Assembly (NCBI GenBank): GCA_009775125.1 | Contig: VSPD01000007.1 | Location: 8,897-72,896, forward strand | Source of the DNA: Muribaculaceae bacterium | GTDB lineage: Bacteria > Bacteroidota > Bacteroidia > Bacteroidales > Muribaculaceae | Length of the DNA: 64,000 bases | Reading direction: 5' to 3' | Shown: piece by piece, positions 19,078 through 26,975 of the stretch | Layout of the letters: each line of letters starts with the position of its first letter | How positions within the stretch are numbered: position 1 is the stretch's first letter | The notes under the pieces: model-generated | Told to the model about the DNA's origin: nothing | The model's input: only the letters and a program-made list of their open reading frames with translations | The model's database searches: none | Position numbers and translations under genes: made by a program

Positions 19078-19104
19078 GCAATACTCAAGCGAGCTTGGCA
19101 TTGC
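19078..19104. repeat. Dispersed intergenic hairpin, copy 2
   Basis: Arms GCAATACTCAAGC and GCTTGGCATTGC around a 2-nt centre, in the 73-bp gap between two structural genes. Its left flank GGCTGCGGTTCA is close to that of copy 3 (GGCTGCGCTCG). Possibly an RNA processing or attenuation hairpin within the late operon. Confidence 0.5.
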
Positions 19105-19118
19105 ATTCACCTTGCACA

Positions 19119-19901
19119 TCATTTTTTTGAGGGGTATTTCTTATTTAGTTCGTCATATTCTCGGGCCTGTGCGTCGAGTTCGGTTAGAGCACGGATAGCT
19201 CCCATTGCCAAGATTTCACTTTCCTTAGTGATATCACCCTTGGTAAGCGCTCGGATCTGAGCGTCCATATTGCGGCGCATTGAGTCGGCCGATGGTGCTT
19301 CCCCTACTTCACCAGGCTTGAAAAAGTTTGGGAACATATCGCTGGCCATAGACTTCACGGCAGCCCACCAGTAGAAAATTCCAAGAAGCTCAGCAGCATC
19401 AGGCTTGATATCTGGCTTATTGTAAAGTATTTCGGCCATTTGGCGCAACATATCCTCGTTTGAGGTTAGTTGATACACTTGCCAGAGGGCTTCACAGGCG
19501 AGCCAGTTGTCGAAAGTGAAGTCGCCGGAAATATCTGCGGGCACAGCCTTGGCTCCGTCAACAATATCGAGGCGCACCGGTTCGGTTGGCAATTCCTTTG
19601 CCCATACAAGATGTGTGATTGCCGAGGCCATTTGTCCGGCGGTTACTTTGAATTCTTCTTGGTCATGAGCGACGAGCCAACCGTCAGCATAGGCGCAAAT
19701 CAACCTGAGGCCGCTCCATTTCAGAAGGCAAATGGTGGCCACTTGGGCTGATGATTGCAACGAGTAGTCGTCAAGAGAGCGGAAGCCGACATTCCGGTTG
19801 GAGAGCTGCACCTCGACCATCGTTTGGAAGAGAAATCTGAGCTGATCTTGCGAAAGTTCAGCCCACGATTTCGGCACTGTCAGGTTGATTGTCGTTGCCA
19901 T
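19119..19901 (-). CDS. Conserved phage protein, possible assembly factor
   Basis: 260 residues, helical, Leu/Ala-rich, with no membrane segments. Start shares one base with the upstream gene's stop at 19901, so translation is probably coupled. The helical fold and a place two genes after the portal suggest a tail-assembly chaperone or neck protein, but there is no diagnostic motif. Confidence 0.5.
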   Translation of the reverse strand: MATTINLTVPKSWAELSQDQLRFLFQTMVEVQLSNRNVGFRSLDDYSLQSSAQVATICLLKWSGLRLICAYADGWLVAHDQEEFKVTAGQMASAITHLVWAKELPTEPVRLDIVDGAKAVPADISGDFTFDNWLACEALWQVYQLTSNEDMLRQMAEILYNKPDIKPDAAELLGIFYWWAAVKSMASDMFPNFFKPGEVGEAPSADSMRRNMDAQIRALTKGDITKESEILAMGAIRALTELDAQAREYDELNKKYPSKK

Positions 19902-20725
19902 CAGAAATAATAACCTCCTTTCACGTCGTTCTTGAAAGGCTCAGGCTTGAAACGGACTCCAATTTCGGCCTGCCACCGTGAATAGAGATCGGGATAGGAT
20001 TTAAGCTGCTCGAGCAACGGGCGAATCAGGTGCCAAACCTCGTGGTCGTCCGGGCATTTTGCCTTTTGGTCGCGCATATGAAATCCGATGTATCGGAGTT
20101 CCGCTTCGCGGATCTTCGATACCAAAGGTGTCAGGTCAGAAAGGAAATATTGTTGGTTACGTAGCACATTAATCACTGAACCAAGGTAATTTTCTTCCAC
20201 CTCCTGCTCAAAGCGCAGCGCATGTGAGCGCATTGTGCGGTAGGTAGTCATAACGTCCGACATGCTGCGGAAACGCCACACCTCGTTGAGATTTGGTATA
20301 AACGTGGCCAGCCACCACTGCCCGATATCCGAGTTTCTCCATGACTCGTAGCTGTATAGCAAAAACACCAGAGCATCGAGGTTTTGATCGACAAAAGAGT
20401 TGATCGATGCAATAAGGCGTTCAACTCGTTCCTTCGAGGCCGGGGCACGGCCATCGGTATTGATAACAGCAAAGCCCGAAGGACTGAGTGAGAGGTCGAG
20501 CGACGGCACCGCCAAAGAGAATGCCTTGAACACAATGACCTTCTCGACAAGGTTGAGCGCCTGGCCGGAAGGCTCGAGGGCTCCAATCACATTTTGCTCC
20601 AGCCATTCCTTCGCTGAGTCAAGCCATGGGCGCAGTTTATCAAGCAAGGGAGTTTCACCCTTGACTTCGTGAATTACATTAGGAATAAGTTCACGAATAC
20701 GATCATTAGTCAGTTGCAAGTTCAT
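19901..20725 (-). CDS. Conserved Bacteroidales phage structural protein
   Basis: 274 residues, overlapping the portal gene by 20 nt. Helical N-terminus followed by a Trp/Tyr-rich section (YESWRNSDIGQWWLATF). It resembles in size and place the DUF6712-type proteins found next to portal genes in Bacteroides prophages; that family name is from memory and unchecked. Likely a head-tail connector. Confidence 0.5.
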   Translation of the reverse strand: MNLQLTNDRIRELIPNVIHEVKGETPLLDKLRPWLDSAKEWLEQNVIGALEPSGQALNLVEKVIVFKAFSLAVPSLDLSLSPSGFAVINTDGRAPASKERVERLIASINSFVDQNLDALVFLLYSYESWRNSDIGQWWLATFIPNLNEVWRFRSMSDVMTTYRTMRSHALRFEQEVEENYLGSVINVLRNQQYFLSDLTPLVSKIREAELRYIGFHMRDQKAKCPDDHEVWHLIRPLLEQLKSYPDLYSRWQAEIGVRFKPEPFKNDVKGGYYF

Positions 20726-22067
20726 CGTCGCTGGGTTTTGCGGTTACTTCTTTAGCATCGGTATGTTCATCGAGTGTTGTCAGTTGTATGAATGGGCAGT
20801 CAGGGTGCACTTTCTTCCAGCCGTTGTAGCGAATTATAATTTTATGCACCGGGAAGAGGACATCTCGATACGGTTTTTTCAGGGCCTGTGCAATCGTGTA
20901 TAGCTCGCGCTTGTCAGATCCTGAGTTGTTAGTTTGAGATTTGCCCGGCACTGAGCCGACAAGGTTAGAGTGGACGCGCATTGTGAAACACAGCACGTTG
21001 ATGGCCTCGGCGATGTCGCTCTCCCAGTCGCCACCCTCCTTCGTTTTGGAATCGATGGGCGTAACGGTGATGTCGGGGGACTCACCTTTACCGTCAAGCG
21101 AGATGCTTTTGCCGGTGAAGAGCACCGAGCCGGTGTTCTCCACGTTGGTAAGGAACTCCAGCATTTCGCGTTTCTTCTCGTTCATCAGTTTCACTTGGTC
21201 GTCTCTGGAAACGACGTGTTGCTTGGCAAACAGATCATCCCAGTAGCGGCTCGAGACCTCGATGATGTATTTGATTGGAGCCGCATTTTTCAATTTAGAC
21301 TCCTTGGCCGCTCCGATGAGCCGCTTGATGTTATACCAATTACCACGGAACAAAGCGGCATAGTGCGGTATCGGGTAATACATGGAGTCCACCCCGGGGA
21401 AACGCGACAATATTGCGAACTTGCGAGTTTTCGTGCGCGAAGCTTCAGGATTGTTCCTGGTGCTTCGCAGACCCATGCGCTGCTGTAGGTCTTTCCATGG
21501 CGAACGAGGGTCAAGGAGTTCAATTTCCTCGACGATGTCACCCGGCTGCATATTTCTGAAAGAGCCAAAAAGAACCTTGGTAATTTTTCCTGTTTTCGGA
21601 TCCGCCGGACAAAAGCGGCAATAACATGCCGGTTTGCGGTGCAGCTCTACTATTTTTGAGCCGTCCTCGTTCAGGATAATCACCGAAATGGCAAAGTTAA
21701 AGTACATCAGGTCTTGGCATACACCGAGGAAATAATCCGGCAGGGGGTTGTCGAAAACAAAGTCTTCCACCTCCTGCTGCACTGCTTTTGTGGCGGTGGT
21801 GGTGCAATATCGCAGACCACTTCCATAGCAAACTTCGGCGTTGAACACCTGGCAGGTGGCCAATGTTTCATCGGCCTCTATAAGGTCAATGATATTATAA
21901 GGCATCTGGTCATCAGCGCCCCATGCCACATAATCCTTACCGTTGAGACATCGAGTCGGCAAATTGCCGTCCTCGCGGAACACAGAGGCGGTTTTCGTTA
22001 CGATAGCTGCTCTGGCGTTCGTCATCGGAATGTCGTGAATTGAGAATGTATCGATAAATGTTTCCAT
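20706..22067 (-). CDS. Portal protein
   Basis: 453 residues. The length, the long helix near 300-330 (KLMNEKKREMLEFL) and the segment INVLCFTMRVHSNLVGSVPGK followed by SGSDKRELYTIAQ are typical of phage portals, where the late helix lines the DNA channel. The dodecameric portal forms the unique capsid vertex, nucleates head assembly and docks terminase. It is separated from terminase by the lysis cassette, an unusual arrangement. Confidence 0.75.
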   Translation of the reverse strand: METFIDTFSIHDIPMTNARAAIVTKTASVFREDGNLPTRCLNGKDYVAWGADDQMPYNIIDLIEADETLATCQVFNAEVCYGSGLRYCTTTATKAVQQEVEDFVFDNPLPDYFLGVCQDLMYFNFAISVIILNEDGSKIVELHRKPACYCRFCPADPKTGKITKVLFGSFRNMQPGDIVEEIELLDPRSPWKDLQQRMGLRSTRNNPEASRTKTRKFAILSRFPGVDSMYYPIPHYAALFRGNWYNIKRLIGAAKESKLKNAAPIKYIIEVSSRYWDDLFAKQHVVSRDDQVKLMNEKKREMLEFLTNVENTGSVLFTGKSISLDGKGESPDITVTPIDSKTKEGGDWESDIAEAINVLCFTMRVHSNLVGSVPGKSQTNNSGSDKRELYTIAQALKKPYRDVLFPVHKIIIRYNGWKKVHPDCPFIQLTTLDEHTDAKEVTAKPSDDELATD

Positions 22068-22082
22068 ATTGGAGAGAGTTTT

Positions 22083-22325
22083 TTAGAGATAGACTTCAAA
22101 ATCGTCTATTCCGATGATACATACATCGTGAATAGTCCTGATTTGGCCGCTTTTGAGTTGTTTTATGTTCCTTGTTCCTTTGTAATAATCATATCGTAGC
22201 GACACGGCATTCTTGTAATGTATCAGCGAGCCGTCTTTAAGGCGAACCACTGTCAGCTCGACCGGTTGGCCGGAGTCAAGCATTTTGCGAGCCTGCGATA
22301 TGTGTATGCCTTTTTTTTTGATCAT
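22083..22325 (-). CDS. Small conserved phage protein, unknown
   Basis: 80 residues, basic N-terminus (MIKKKGIHISQARKML) and a beta-rich remainder with DGSLIHYKNAVSLRYD. Starts 4 nt inside the end of the upstream gene (ATGA-type overlap) and lies 15 bp before the portal gene, so it is part of that operon. No recognisable domain. Confidence 0.55.
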   Translation of the reverse strand: MIKKKGIHISQARKMLDSGQPVELTVVRLKDGSLIHYKNAVSLRYDYYKGTRNIKQLKSGQIRTIHDVCIIGIDDFEVYL

Positions 22326-23395
22326 GCGAACTCAGCGGTAAATTCGTGAGAGAAAATATGTGAAACACCGGGAGCAAGAGCGTCCATTTCAGCGTCGAGA
22401 AGTGCCGGACGGTCGCCCACCAGACGGAAGGTAAATTTCATTGTCACCAGAGAGTCATCATCATTATCCACTTCACAAGAGTGGTCGGTAATAATGATTT
22501 TGTAATTATCAGCTCCGCCGCACAGCTCGACATCGTAAGAGCAAATAAGTTGCTCAATAGTCTGGGCCTGGTCAGCGGTAAGTGCACCGGTTTCCACCTC
22601 GTAAGTTCGGTTTATCACCTGATTATAATGGCGTGAGCGGCCACTACAAATAGCGGTGTCGCGGTCGGCCACGGTTTTTCGTTTCACCTTGCTCACAACG
22701 TCCACATATTCGGGAGCATTGAAAAGATTCAGGAAGCGGAATGTAAGGTAATCCGGGTCTTCAACCACATAAAATATCTTTTGGATAGCCCCGTATTCAA
22801 TGGTAAAATAAGCCACACGCATTATATCCTCTCCTGCTTCGTAGTCGGTTTGATTGAGCGCGAAGCGAATAATCTCACTAACAGAGAAAGATACCCATTT
22901 AGAACCGGCAGCGCGAGTAAAATCACGCTCCACCATGGCAATTCTGCCATCAGAATCCGTGCCGACAACTTTAATGTGGTAGGGTTGGGAACCAGTAAAA
23001 TGATGTGTCAAGCATATAGCTGAGTAGCGGTGCACTATTGACGTACGGGACGTAGTCCAGAAGCACTGTCTATAATCGAAGTCTGAATTGAGTTCAAAAG
23101 TACAGTAAAGCGCTATAAAATCAAGTGAGACGCCGTCAATAACCACGGACATCATATCGGTGATGCGCCCTTTGGCGCGAAACCGCTCCTCGATTAATTT
23201 CCCAAGTGCAGACAACTCCACAACCCCATTAAAGGCATATAGCGTAGTCTTGAAGAACACGTCAATTTCACCTTCAGGGTCGCGAATGACAGAAACCTCG
23301 ACCTTAACTTTGTCGGTCCTGGCACTAATGGTGTCAAGCCGAGACGTAAGCGTATATTCGTCAAGTGGTAGATTTGTAATAAATTCTGTTGCCAT
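22322..23395 (-). CDS. Phage virion-associated protein, unknown
   Basis: 357 residues, beta-rich with alternating hydrophobic residues and a D-rich C-terminus. No signal peptide, no coiled coil. Its acidic, beta-sandwich-like composition fits a virion or tail component. I cannot assign a family. It opens the block that runs through the portal to the fibre; the spacer above it holds a hairpin (23495-23518). Confidence 0.5.
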   Translation of the reverse strand: MATEFITNLPLDEYTLTSRLDTISARTDKVKVEVSVIRDPEGEIDVFFKTTLYAFNGVVELSALGKLIEERFRAKGRITDMMSVVIDGVSLDFIALYCTFELNSDFDYRQCFWTTSRTSIVHRYSAICLTHHFTGSQPYHIKVVGTDSDGRIAMVERDFTRAAGSKWVSFSVSEIIRFALNQTDYEAGEDIMRVAYFTIEYGAIQKIFYVVEDPDYLTFRFLNLFNAPEYVDVVSKVKRKTVADRDTAICSGRSRHYNQVINRTYEVETGALTADQAQTIEQLICSYDVELCGGADNYKIIITDHSCEVDNDDDSLVTMKFTFRLVGDRPALLDAEMDALAPGVSHIFSHEFTAEFA

Positions 23396-23494
23396 ACTAC
23401 AAAATTAAATTGTTGAGATAGTGCGATAAAAGACAAACGGCTCGCGGTTGCCCTTCGTGGGTACCGTGAGTCGCGTGGAGTCCCCCTCGAAGCT

Positions 23495-23518
23495 GCTCGC
23501 CTCATTTGTGAGGTGAGC
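23495..23518. terminator. Hairpin in spacer after the MutS-domain gene
   Basis: Arms GCTCGCCTCA and TGAGGTGAGC (one G-T pair) with a TTTG loop: a 10-bp stem in the 141-bp gap between 22322-23395 and 23537-24301. There is no clear T run on either strand, so attenuation or processing is as likely as termination. Confidence 0.3.
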
Positions 23519-23536
23519 AACTTTGATGAGTGGCAT

Positions 23537-24301
23537 TTATTCGGCTTCTGCGGTGGCTTTTTTACGCTTCTTCGGCTCTTCAAGCTGTTCGCATATTGCA
23601 ACGCGCTTTCCTGCCCTCACCAATTTGGGCAGATAGGTGTCAAGCGCGTGATGCGGAAAGCCAGCCAGCTCGATATAGTTGTCCTTGCCGTTGGCGCGGC
23701 GCGTCAGTGTGATTTTCAGCACCTCGGCGCAGATTACGGCATCCTCGCCAAATGTTTCATAGAAATCCCCTACTCTGAACAATAGCACTGCATCGGGGTG
23801 CTTCTTCTTCATTTCTCGGTATTGTTGCATTAGGGGCGTGTCCGACACCTTGCGGCTGATGCGCTTGGGCTTCTCGGCCTTTACGTCCTCTACTTGGGGC
23901 GCGGCTTCGGCTTGGGCGACTTCTTCCTTGGTGGCCTCGGCTTCTTTCTCGGCCTTGGCTTCTGCGGCTTTTTGGGCGCGTGTGCTCACTGCGCCTGTCC
24001 GCTTTATCTCGGCTTGCAACAGGGCGAAAGCGTGCTTCGATATAGGGCAATTTTCCCCTTTCAGCATAAAGGCATAGTTCAGAGCGTTGGCCGCATTGCC
24101 AAAATTGCAGATGTGCCAGATGGAGCGGTCCGACATATACGTGCCTACGCTGATTGTCTGGGGGTAGGCTACGGCTTCCCCTGCTATCATTTCAAGATAG
24201 GCCTGGGGTGCGATGAATGCGGTGACGCATACTGCCGTGGGCATTGTTGCGGCGGCTTGGGTGAACAGATTGGCGGCGGTGGTGTTTGTTGTTGTCTGCA
24301 T
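23537..24301 (-). CDS. MutS domain I-containing phage protein
   Basis: 254 residues. Residues 1-100 are an unknown helical domain, 100-145 an Ala/Glu/Lys-rich charged linker, and 150-245 a clear MutS N-terminal mismatch-recognition domain: TPLMQQYREMKKKHPDAVLL, then RVGDFYETFGEDA, LAGFPHHALDTYLPKLV and RVAICEQLEEP all align with bacterial MutS domain I. The Phe-Tyr-Glu of the mismatch-reading motif (DFYE) is kept. The connector, lever, clamp and ATPase domains are absent. It could bind mismatched DNA or interfere with host MutS; function is unknown. Confidence 0.85.
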   Translation of the reverse strand: MQTTTNTTAANLFTQAAATMPTAVCVTAFIAPQAYLEMIAGEAVAYPQTISVGTYMSDRSIWHICNFGNAANALNYAFMLKGENCPISKHAFALLQAEIKRTGAVSTRAQKAAEAKAEKEAEATKEEVAQAEAAPQVEDVKAEKPKRISRKVSDTPLMQQYREMKKKHPDAVLLFRVGDFYETFGEDAVICAEVLKITLTRRANGKDNYIELAGFPHHALDTYLPKLVRAGKRVAICEQLEEPKKRKKATAEAE

Positions 24302-24320
24302 GTTGTTTTGTTTTTGAAAG

Positions 24321-24512
24321 TTAGCGATTGATATTGAACACTCGGAAAAAGGCGTTATAGACTTCTACCTCAAAATGTGAATGACCATTCAGCGATATTT
24401 CATTTATCGGATTGGAGGAGAGGTGAGAAGCTTTTACACCCTCTTGGGCTTTCTTGCTTTCAGGCTTCTTTGTGGCTGTGGGCTGTTCCATATTCTTAAT
24501 TTTTTGATTCAT
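24321..24512 (-). CDS. Small hypothetical protein
   Basis: 63 residues (or 56 from the Met at 24491), polar and Lys/Ser/Asn-rich at the start with HFEVEVYNAFFRVFNINR at the end. It ends 20 bp before the MutS-domain gene on the same strand. No domain recognised. Confidence 0.4.
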   Translation of the reverse strand: MNQKIKNMEQPTATKKPESKKAQEGVKASHLSSNPINEISLNGHSHFEVEVYNAFFRVFNINR

Positions 24513-24646
24513 TTTTCGTCCTTGTTATCGAGTTTGATTTAGCTTTTACATTGCCAAACGAGGGTGGACGAAGCTCAAAAGCCAAATTTTTGTCAAAAAT
24601 ACTCTCACCGCCGGGAGGAAGATTTTTGAAACAAAGTGCATCTCAA

Positions 24647-24677
24647 TTTGGCCAGAGCGGAGGCTGCCCTAACTTTG
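24647..24677 (+). promoter_or_regulatory. Plus-strand promoter inside the minus-strand late region
   Basis: TTTG at 24647-24650, 19 bp, then TAACTTTG at 24670-24677: an exact match to the Bacteroidetes housekeeping promoter. It points away from phage transcription. Expected start about 24684. Confidence 0.6.
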
Positions 24678-24683
24678 CGATGT

Positions 24684-24900
24684 GAATAGCGTCCAAATCA
24701 TATCTCGGTGACATGGACATCTGAAAAATGAACCGGAGAATTTTCATATCATGACAGCACACCGACACATAGCAGCCGGTGCGTAGCAGACAGCAAGAAT
24801 GTCCGAGAGGAAGCCGCGTTAACGGCTGGCACCTTTCGGCTGAGACCTCAGGCTCAGTGCGTAGCATGCCGGAGTGGCCCGTAGGGCAACGCCAAAAAAA
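24684..24900 (+). ncRNA. Candidate plus-strand small RNA
   Basis: Inferred from the promoter just upstream and the absence of a plus-strand protein. The stretch contains paired segments and the GTGCGTAGCA repeat. The 3' end is a guess: no good terminator is visible, and the A run at 24895-24902 would favour the opposite strand. It could regulate the MutS-domain gene or lysis genes, or be an RNA of its own. Confidence 0.25.
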
Positions 24901-25073
24901 ATAAAACTGTTGAAACATACCTAAATCCACCAAAATCTACAAAATAAGAGGTTTCAGCGTGAAAAATTCACGTTAGAATGCCATTTCCTGTATAAAATGG
25001 ACAAAATAAAAGGTCGCCCCCGAATAAACGAGAACGACCTGTGAAGGAGAGAGAAGAGTGAGAGGAGAATGAG

Positions 25074-25370
25074 TTAGCCGTCGATAGCTAAAAGATAGGC
25101 CGCGAGCCACGGAAGCCAACAGAGAGCGAATCCGCCGTAGAATGTATAGAGGAGATTCCAGAAGCAGAAGTGGTTTCCGGACGCATTGGAGTCATGAAGC
25201 TCCTTAATTACGCCGATCACCAATACCGAACCGAGAGCCACCACGACAGTCCACCAAGGCATGTGAGGAGGAATGCGGGCAAAAATAACGCCCACCAAAA
25301 TAGCGATGACAGCGCCCATGATGAAATGGAGCCACTTGTCATATCCGCATTTGTCGTTGCAGAGAGCCAT
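25074..25370 (-). CDS. Small membrane protein of the lysis region
   Basis: 98 residues with three hydrophobic stretches (about 15-32, 39-56 and 76-95). DKWLHFIMGAVIAILVGVI with KELHDSN and FWNLLYTFYGG resembles the DUF2279/YfiM-like pattern DKxxHF...KExxD. Starts directly at the end of the spanin gene (shared base at 25370), so it is the last gene of the lysis cassette. A holin, antiholin or superinfection-exclusion role is possible. Confidence 0.55.
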   Translation of the reverse strand: MALCNDKCGYDKWLHFIMGAVIAILVGVIFARIPPHMPWWTVVVALGSVLVIGVIKELHDSNASGNHFCFWNLLYTFYGGFALCWLPWLAAYLLAIDG

Positions 25371-25861
25371 TAGTGAGTTTTTTTGAAGGTGATGAAGATT
25401 GCGATGATTAAAAGTATAAAAGCTATTGGTATGGTTGACAAAACCACCCAGTCAAGAGGAGAGAGGATTTTAGTATCAGACTTGGTGGTCTGAGCCGAAG
25501 CCGATGATTTCGAGATCGAGACATTTACAGTGTCTTGTTCTGCCGCAGACGAGACCTCATGATTAGAGGCGTTTGTTTCATTCCTGGCTTTGGCGTTGTC
25601 AATCTTAAGAGACTTGGGAGCCGCACGAGCATCAGGGTGTGCCGTATCAGGAGGGAAAAACTCTACGGTAATGCCGGAGAGTTCAATGTCAGTGGAAGAA
25701 TTTAGGAGAGAGAGGATTTCTTCAGACGACATAGAAGCTTTGACCTCAGTGACATAGACAGCTGTAGAATCGGCCGACTGAGCGACAGTCTGCCGAGCTG
25801 ATCGGCACGAGCCTATTGCTGACATCAGCAATAGGGCAAAGAAGAGGATTAAAGGTCGCAT
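25370..25861 (-). CDS. Unimolecular spanin (u-spanin), putative
   Basis: 163 residues from the Met at 25861. Two features define the type: an N-terminal lipoprotein signal ending SAIGSC (Cys at about 19) and a C-terminal transmembrane helix (WVVLSTIPIAFILLIIAIFITF, about 138-160). Between them is a polar Ser/Ala/Asp-rich periplasmic stretch. Such proteins link outer and inner membranes and fuse them in the last step of lysis of Gram-negative hosts. Overlap with the endolysin gene and place in the cassette support this. No sequence homology was used. Confidence 0.7.
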   Translation of the reverse strand: MRPLILFFALLLMSAIGSCRSARQTVAQSADSTAVYVTEVKASMSSEEILSLLNSSTDIELSGITVEFFPPDTAHPDARAAPKSLKIDNAKARNETNASNHEVSSAAEQDTVNVSISKSSASAQTTKSDTKILSPLDWVVLSTIPIAFILLIIAIFITFKKTH

Positions 25862-26433
25862 ATTTTGAAAGAAGGGCAAGCTTTGTTTGCAAATTCATAA
25901 TGGCCGTGCACGGTAGCACCTTGATACTGCTTTTGAAACTTGGCCACCAAATCACGCAAGGCTTTGCGCTGCTCCGGGGTTCGAGTGTCCTTGGGGGTCT
26001 TGCCATCAGAGGCACAGCCTCCAATGTAGCAAATGCCGATTGAGTTGGCATTATACCCTTTCGTATGGGCGCCGATGATGCTCAAAGGCCGGCCTTCATG
26101 AACGGAGCCATCGCGATAAATCACGAAGTGATAGCCAATGTCATTGAACCCACGGGCAAGGTGCATCTGTCGAATTTGCTCCACGGTGTAGTCCTTTGCT
26201 TCGGGAGTGGCCGCACAATGAAGAATAATTTTATTGATCACGCGGCGACAAGGCACGAGTTTAGCCCAGGTCTTGGGGCCGACTACGCCATCGGCAATAA
26301 GTCCGTAGCTCTGTTGGAACACCTTGACGGCTTCTTCTGTGATTTCGCCGAAGATGCCGTCCTCGGCCAGACAAAGGAATTTTTGTAAGGGTTTTACATC
26401 AGTGCCACGAGAGCCTAATTTGAGTGTCTGCAT
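25849..26433 (-). CDS. N-acetylmuramoyl-L-alanine amidase endolysin
   Basis: 194 residues. Residues 1-60 form a peptidoglycan-binding type 1 domain (LKLGSRGTDVKPLQKFL, DGIFGEITEEAVKVFQ, DGVVGPKTWAKL). Residues 65-194 form an Amidase_2 domain, with zinc-ligand candidates His in ILHCAATPE, His in ATVHGHYEF and Cys in NKACPSF. It cuts the amide bond between MurNAc and the stem peptide. No signal peptide, so export needs a holin. Confidence 0.9.
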   Translation of the reverse strand: MQTLKLGSRGTDVKPLQKFLCLAEDGIFGEITEEAVKVFQQSYGLIADGVVGPKTWAKLVPCRRVINKIILHCAATPEAKDYTVEQIRQMHLARGFNDIGYHFVIYRDGSVHEGRPLSIIGAHTKGYNANSIGICYIGGCASDGKTPKDTRTPEQRKALRDLVAKFQKQYQGATVHGHYEFANKACPSFKICDL

Positions 26434-26639
26434 TATACCGGTATATTATGGAGCTTCATGCGCTGAGTCAGGACATTGTCCAACTGAGCCATGTGCTCAA
26501 TTTGAATTAAAATTAACGACTGCTCCTCCTGGGAGAGGCGCATAAACCGAGATTGATCATCGGCGAATATGCGAAGATTTTTCAGATGCCTTGCATTTCG
26601 AGCGTGGAGCTCGGCAAGGCGCAGTTCAAACGGTTTCAT
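26433..26639 (-). CDS. Small lysis-cassette protein, unknown
   Basis: 68 residues, helical and charged (RLAELHARNARHLKNLR), overlapping the holin-like gene by 14 nt and sharing one base with the endolysin gene. The tight overlaps argue for a real, co-translated gene. Possible holin regulator; no motif. Confidence 0.55.
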   Translation of the reverse strand: MKPFELRLAELHARNARHLKNLRIFADDQSRFMRLSQEEQSLILIQIEHMAQLDNVLTQRMKLHNIPV

Positions 26640-26901
26640 TGTCAGGAATAGGCTTAGATTTATCTTTATCGCGGATAGCCTCGATAAAGGGCTTGATTTG
26701 GAAATTAAGATCGATGCCGATAAAAGCGCCGGCAGCGACGAGCAACATACCGAACACGGTGATTACCGATGGGTGAATTTCACCCACGGGCGGCATATAA
26801 AGCGCCAACATCACCACGAGCATGCCGAAGATGACCAAAAGAAAGGCCAGCACAGTCTGAATGGTGATTCGGCGTTTGAAAGTTGTGATTGTCTGAGGCA
26901 T
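26626..26901 (-). CDS. Holin-like membrane protein
   Basis: 91 residues, basic N-terminus (TTFKRRITIQ), two transmembrane helices (about 15-36 and 48-66) and a charged C-terminus: a class II holin layout. First gene of the lysis cassette, behind a perfect promoter at 26933-26963. It would form the inner-membrane lesions that release the amidase. Confidence 0.65.
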   Translation of the reverse strand: MPQTITTFKRRITIQTVLAFLLVIFGMLVVMLALYMPPVGEIHPSVITVFGMLLVAAGAFIGIDLNFQIKPFIEAIRDKDKSKPIPDNETV

Positions 26902-26932
26902 ATCGGAGAGAGTTTATTGGTTGAATGCACTG

Positions 26933-26963
26933 CAAAAGTACGGTTGCACGAATGCACTGCAAA
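26933..26963 (-). promoter_or_regulatory. Lysis cassette promoter with direct repeats
   Basis: Minus strand TTTG (26960-26963), 19 bp, TACTTTTG (26933-26940). Both boxes lie inside two copies of a 16-bp direct repeat (GAATGCACTGCAAAAG at 26923 and 26950 on the plus strand). Located between the terminase stop and the holin-like start, it allows lysis genes to be timed separately. Confidence 0.65.
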
Positions 26964-26975
26964 AGACGGAACAGT

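Larger units (their letters stand above)
24513..25073. other. 561-bp non-coding gap in the late region
   Basis: No convincing minus-strand gene. It holds a perfect plus-strand promoter (24647-24677) and downstream short hairpins such as AGCCG-N6-CGGCT near 24827 and GCCC-GTA-GGGC near 24879, a direct repeat GTGCGTAGCA (near 24780 and 24859), and AGGTCG/CGACCT arms around 25010-25040. See the RNA candidate starting near 24684. Confidence 0.5.

Noticed and set aside
24643..24933. Minus-strand frame of 96 codons
   Set aside because: Odd composition, overlaps the exact plus-strand promoter, no start context; treated as non-coding.
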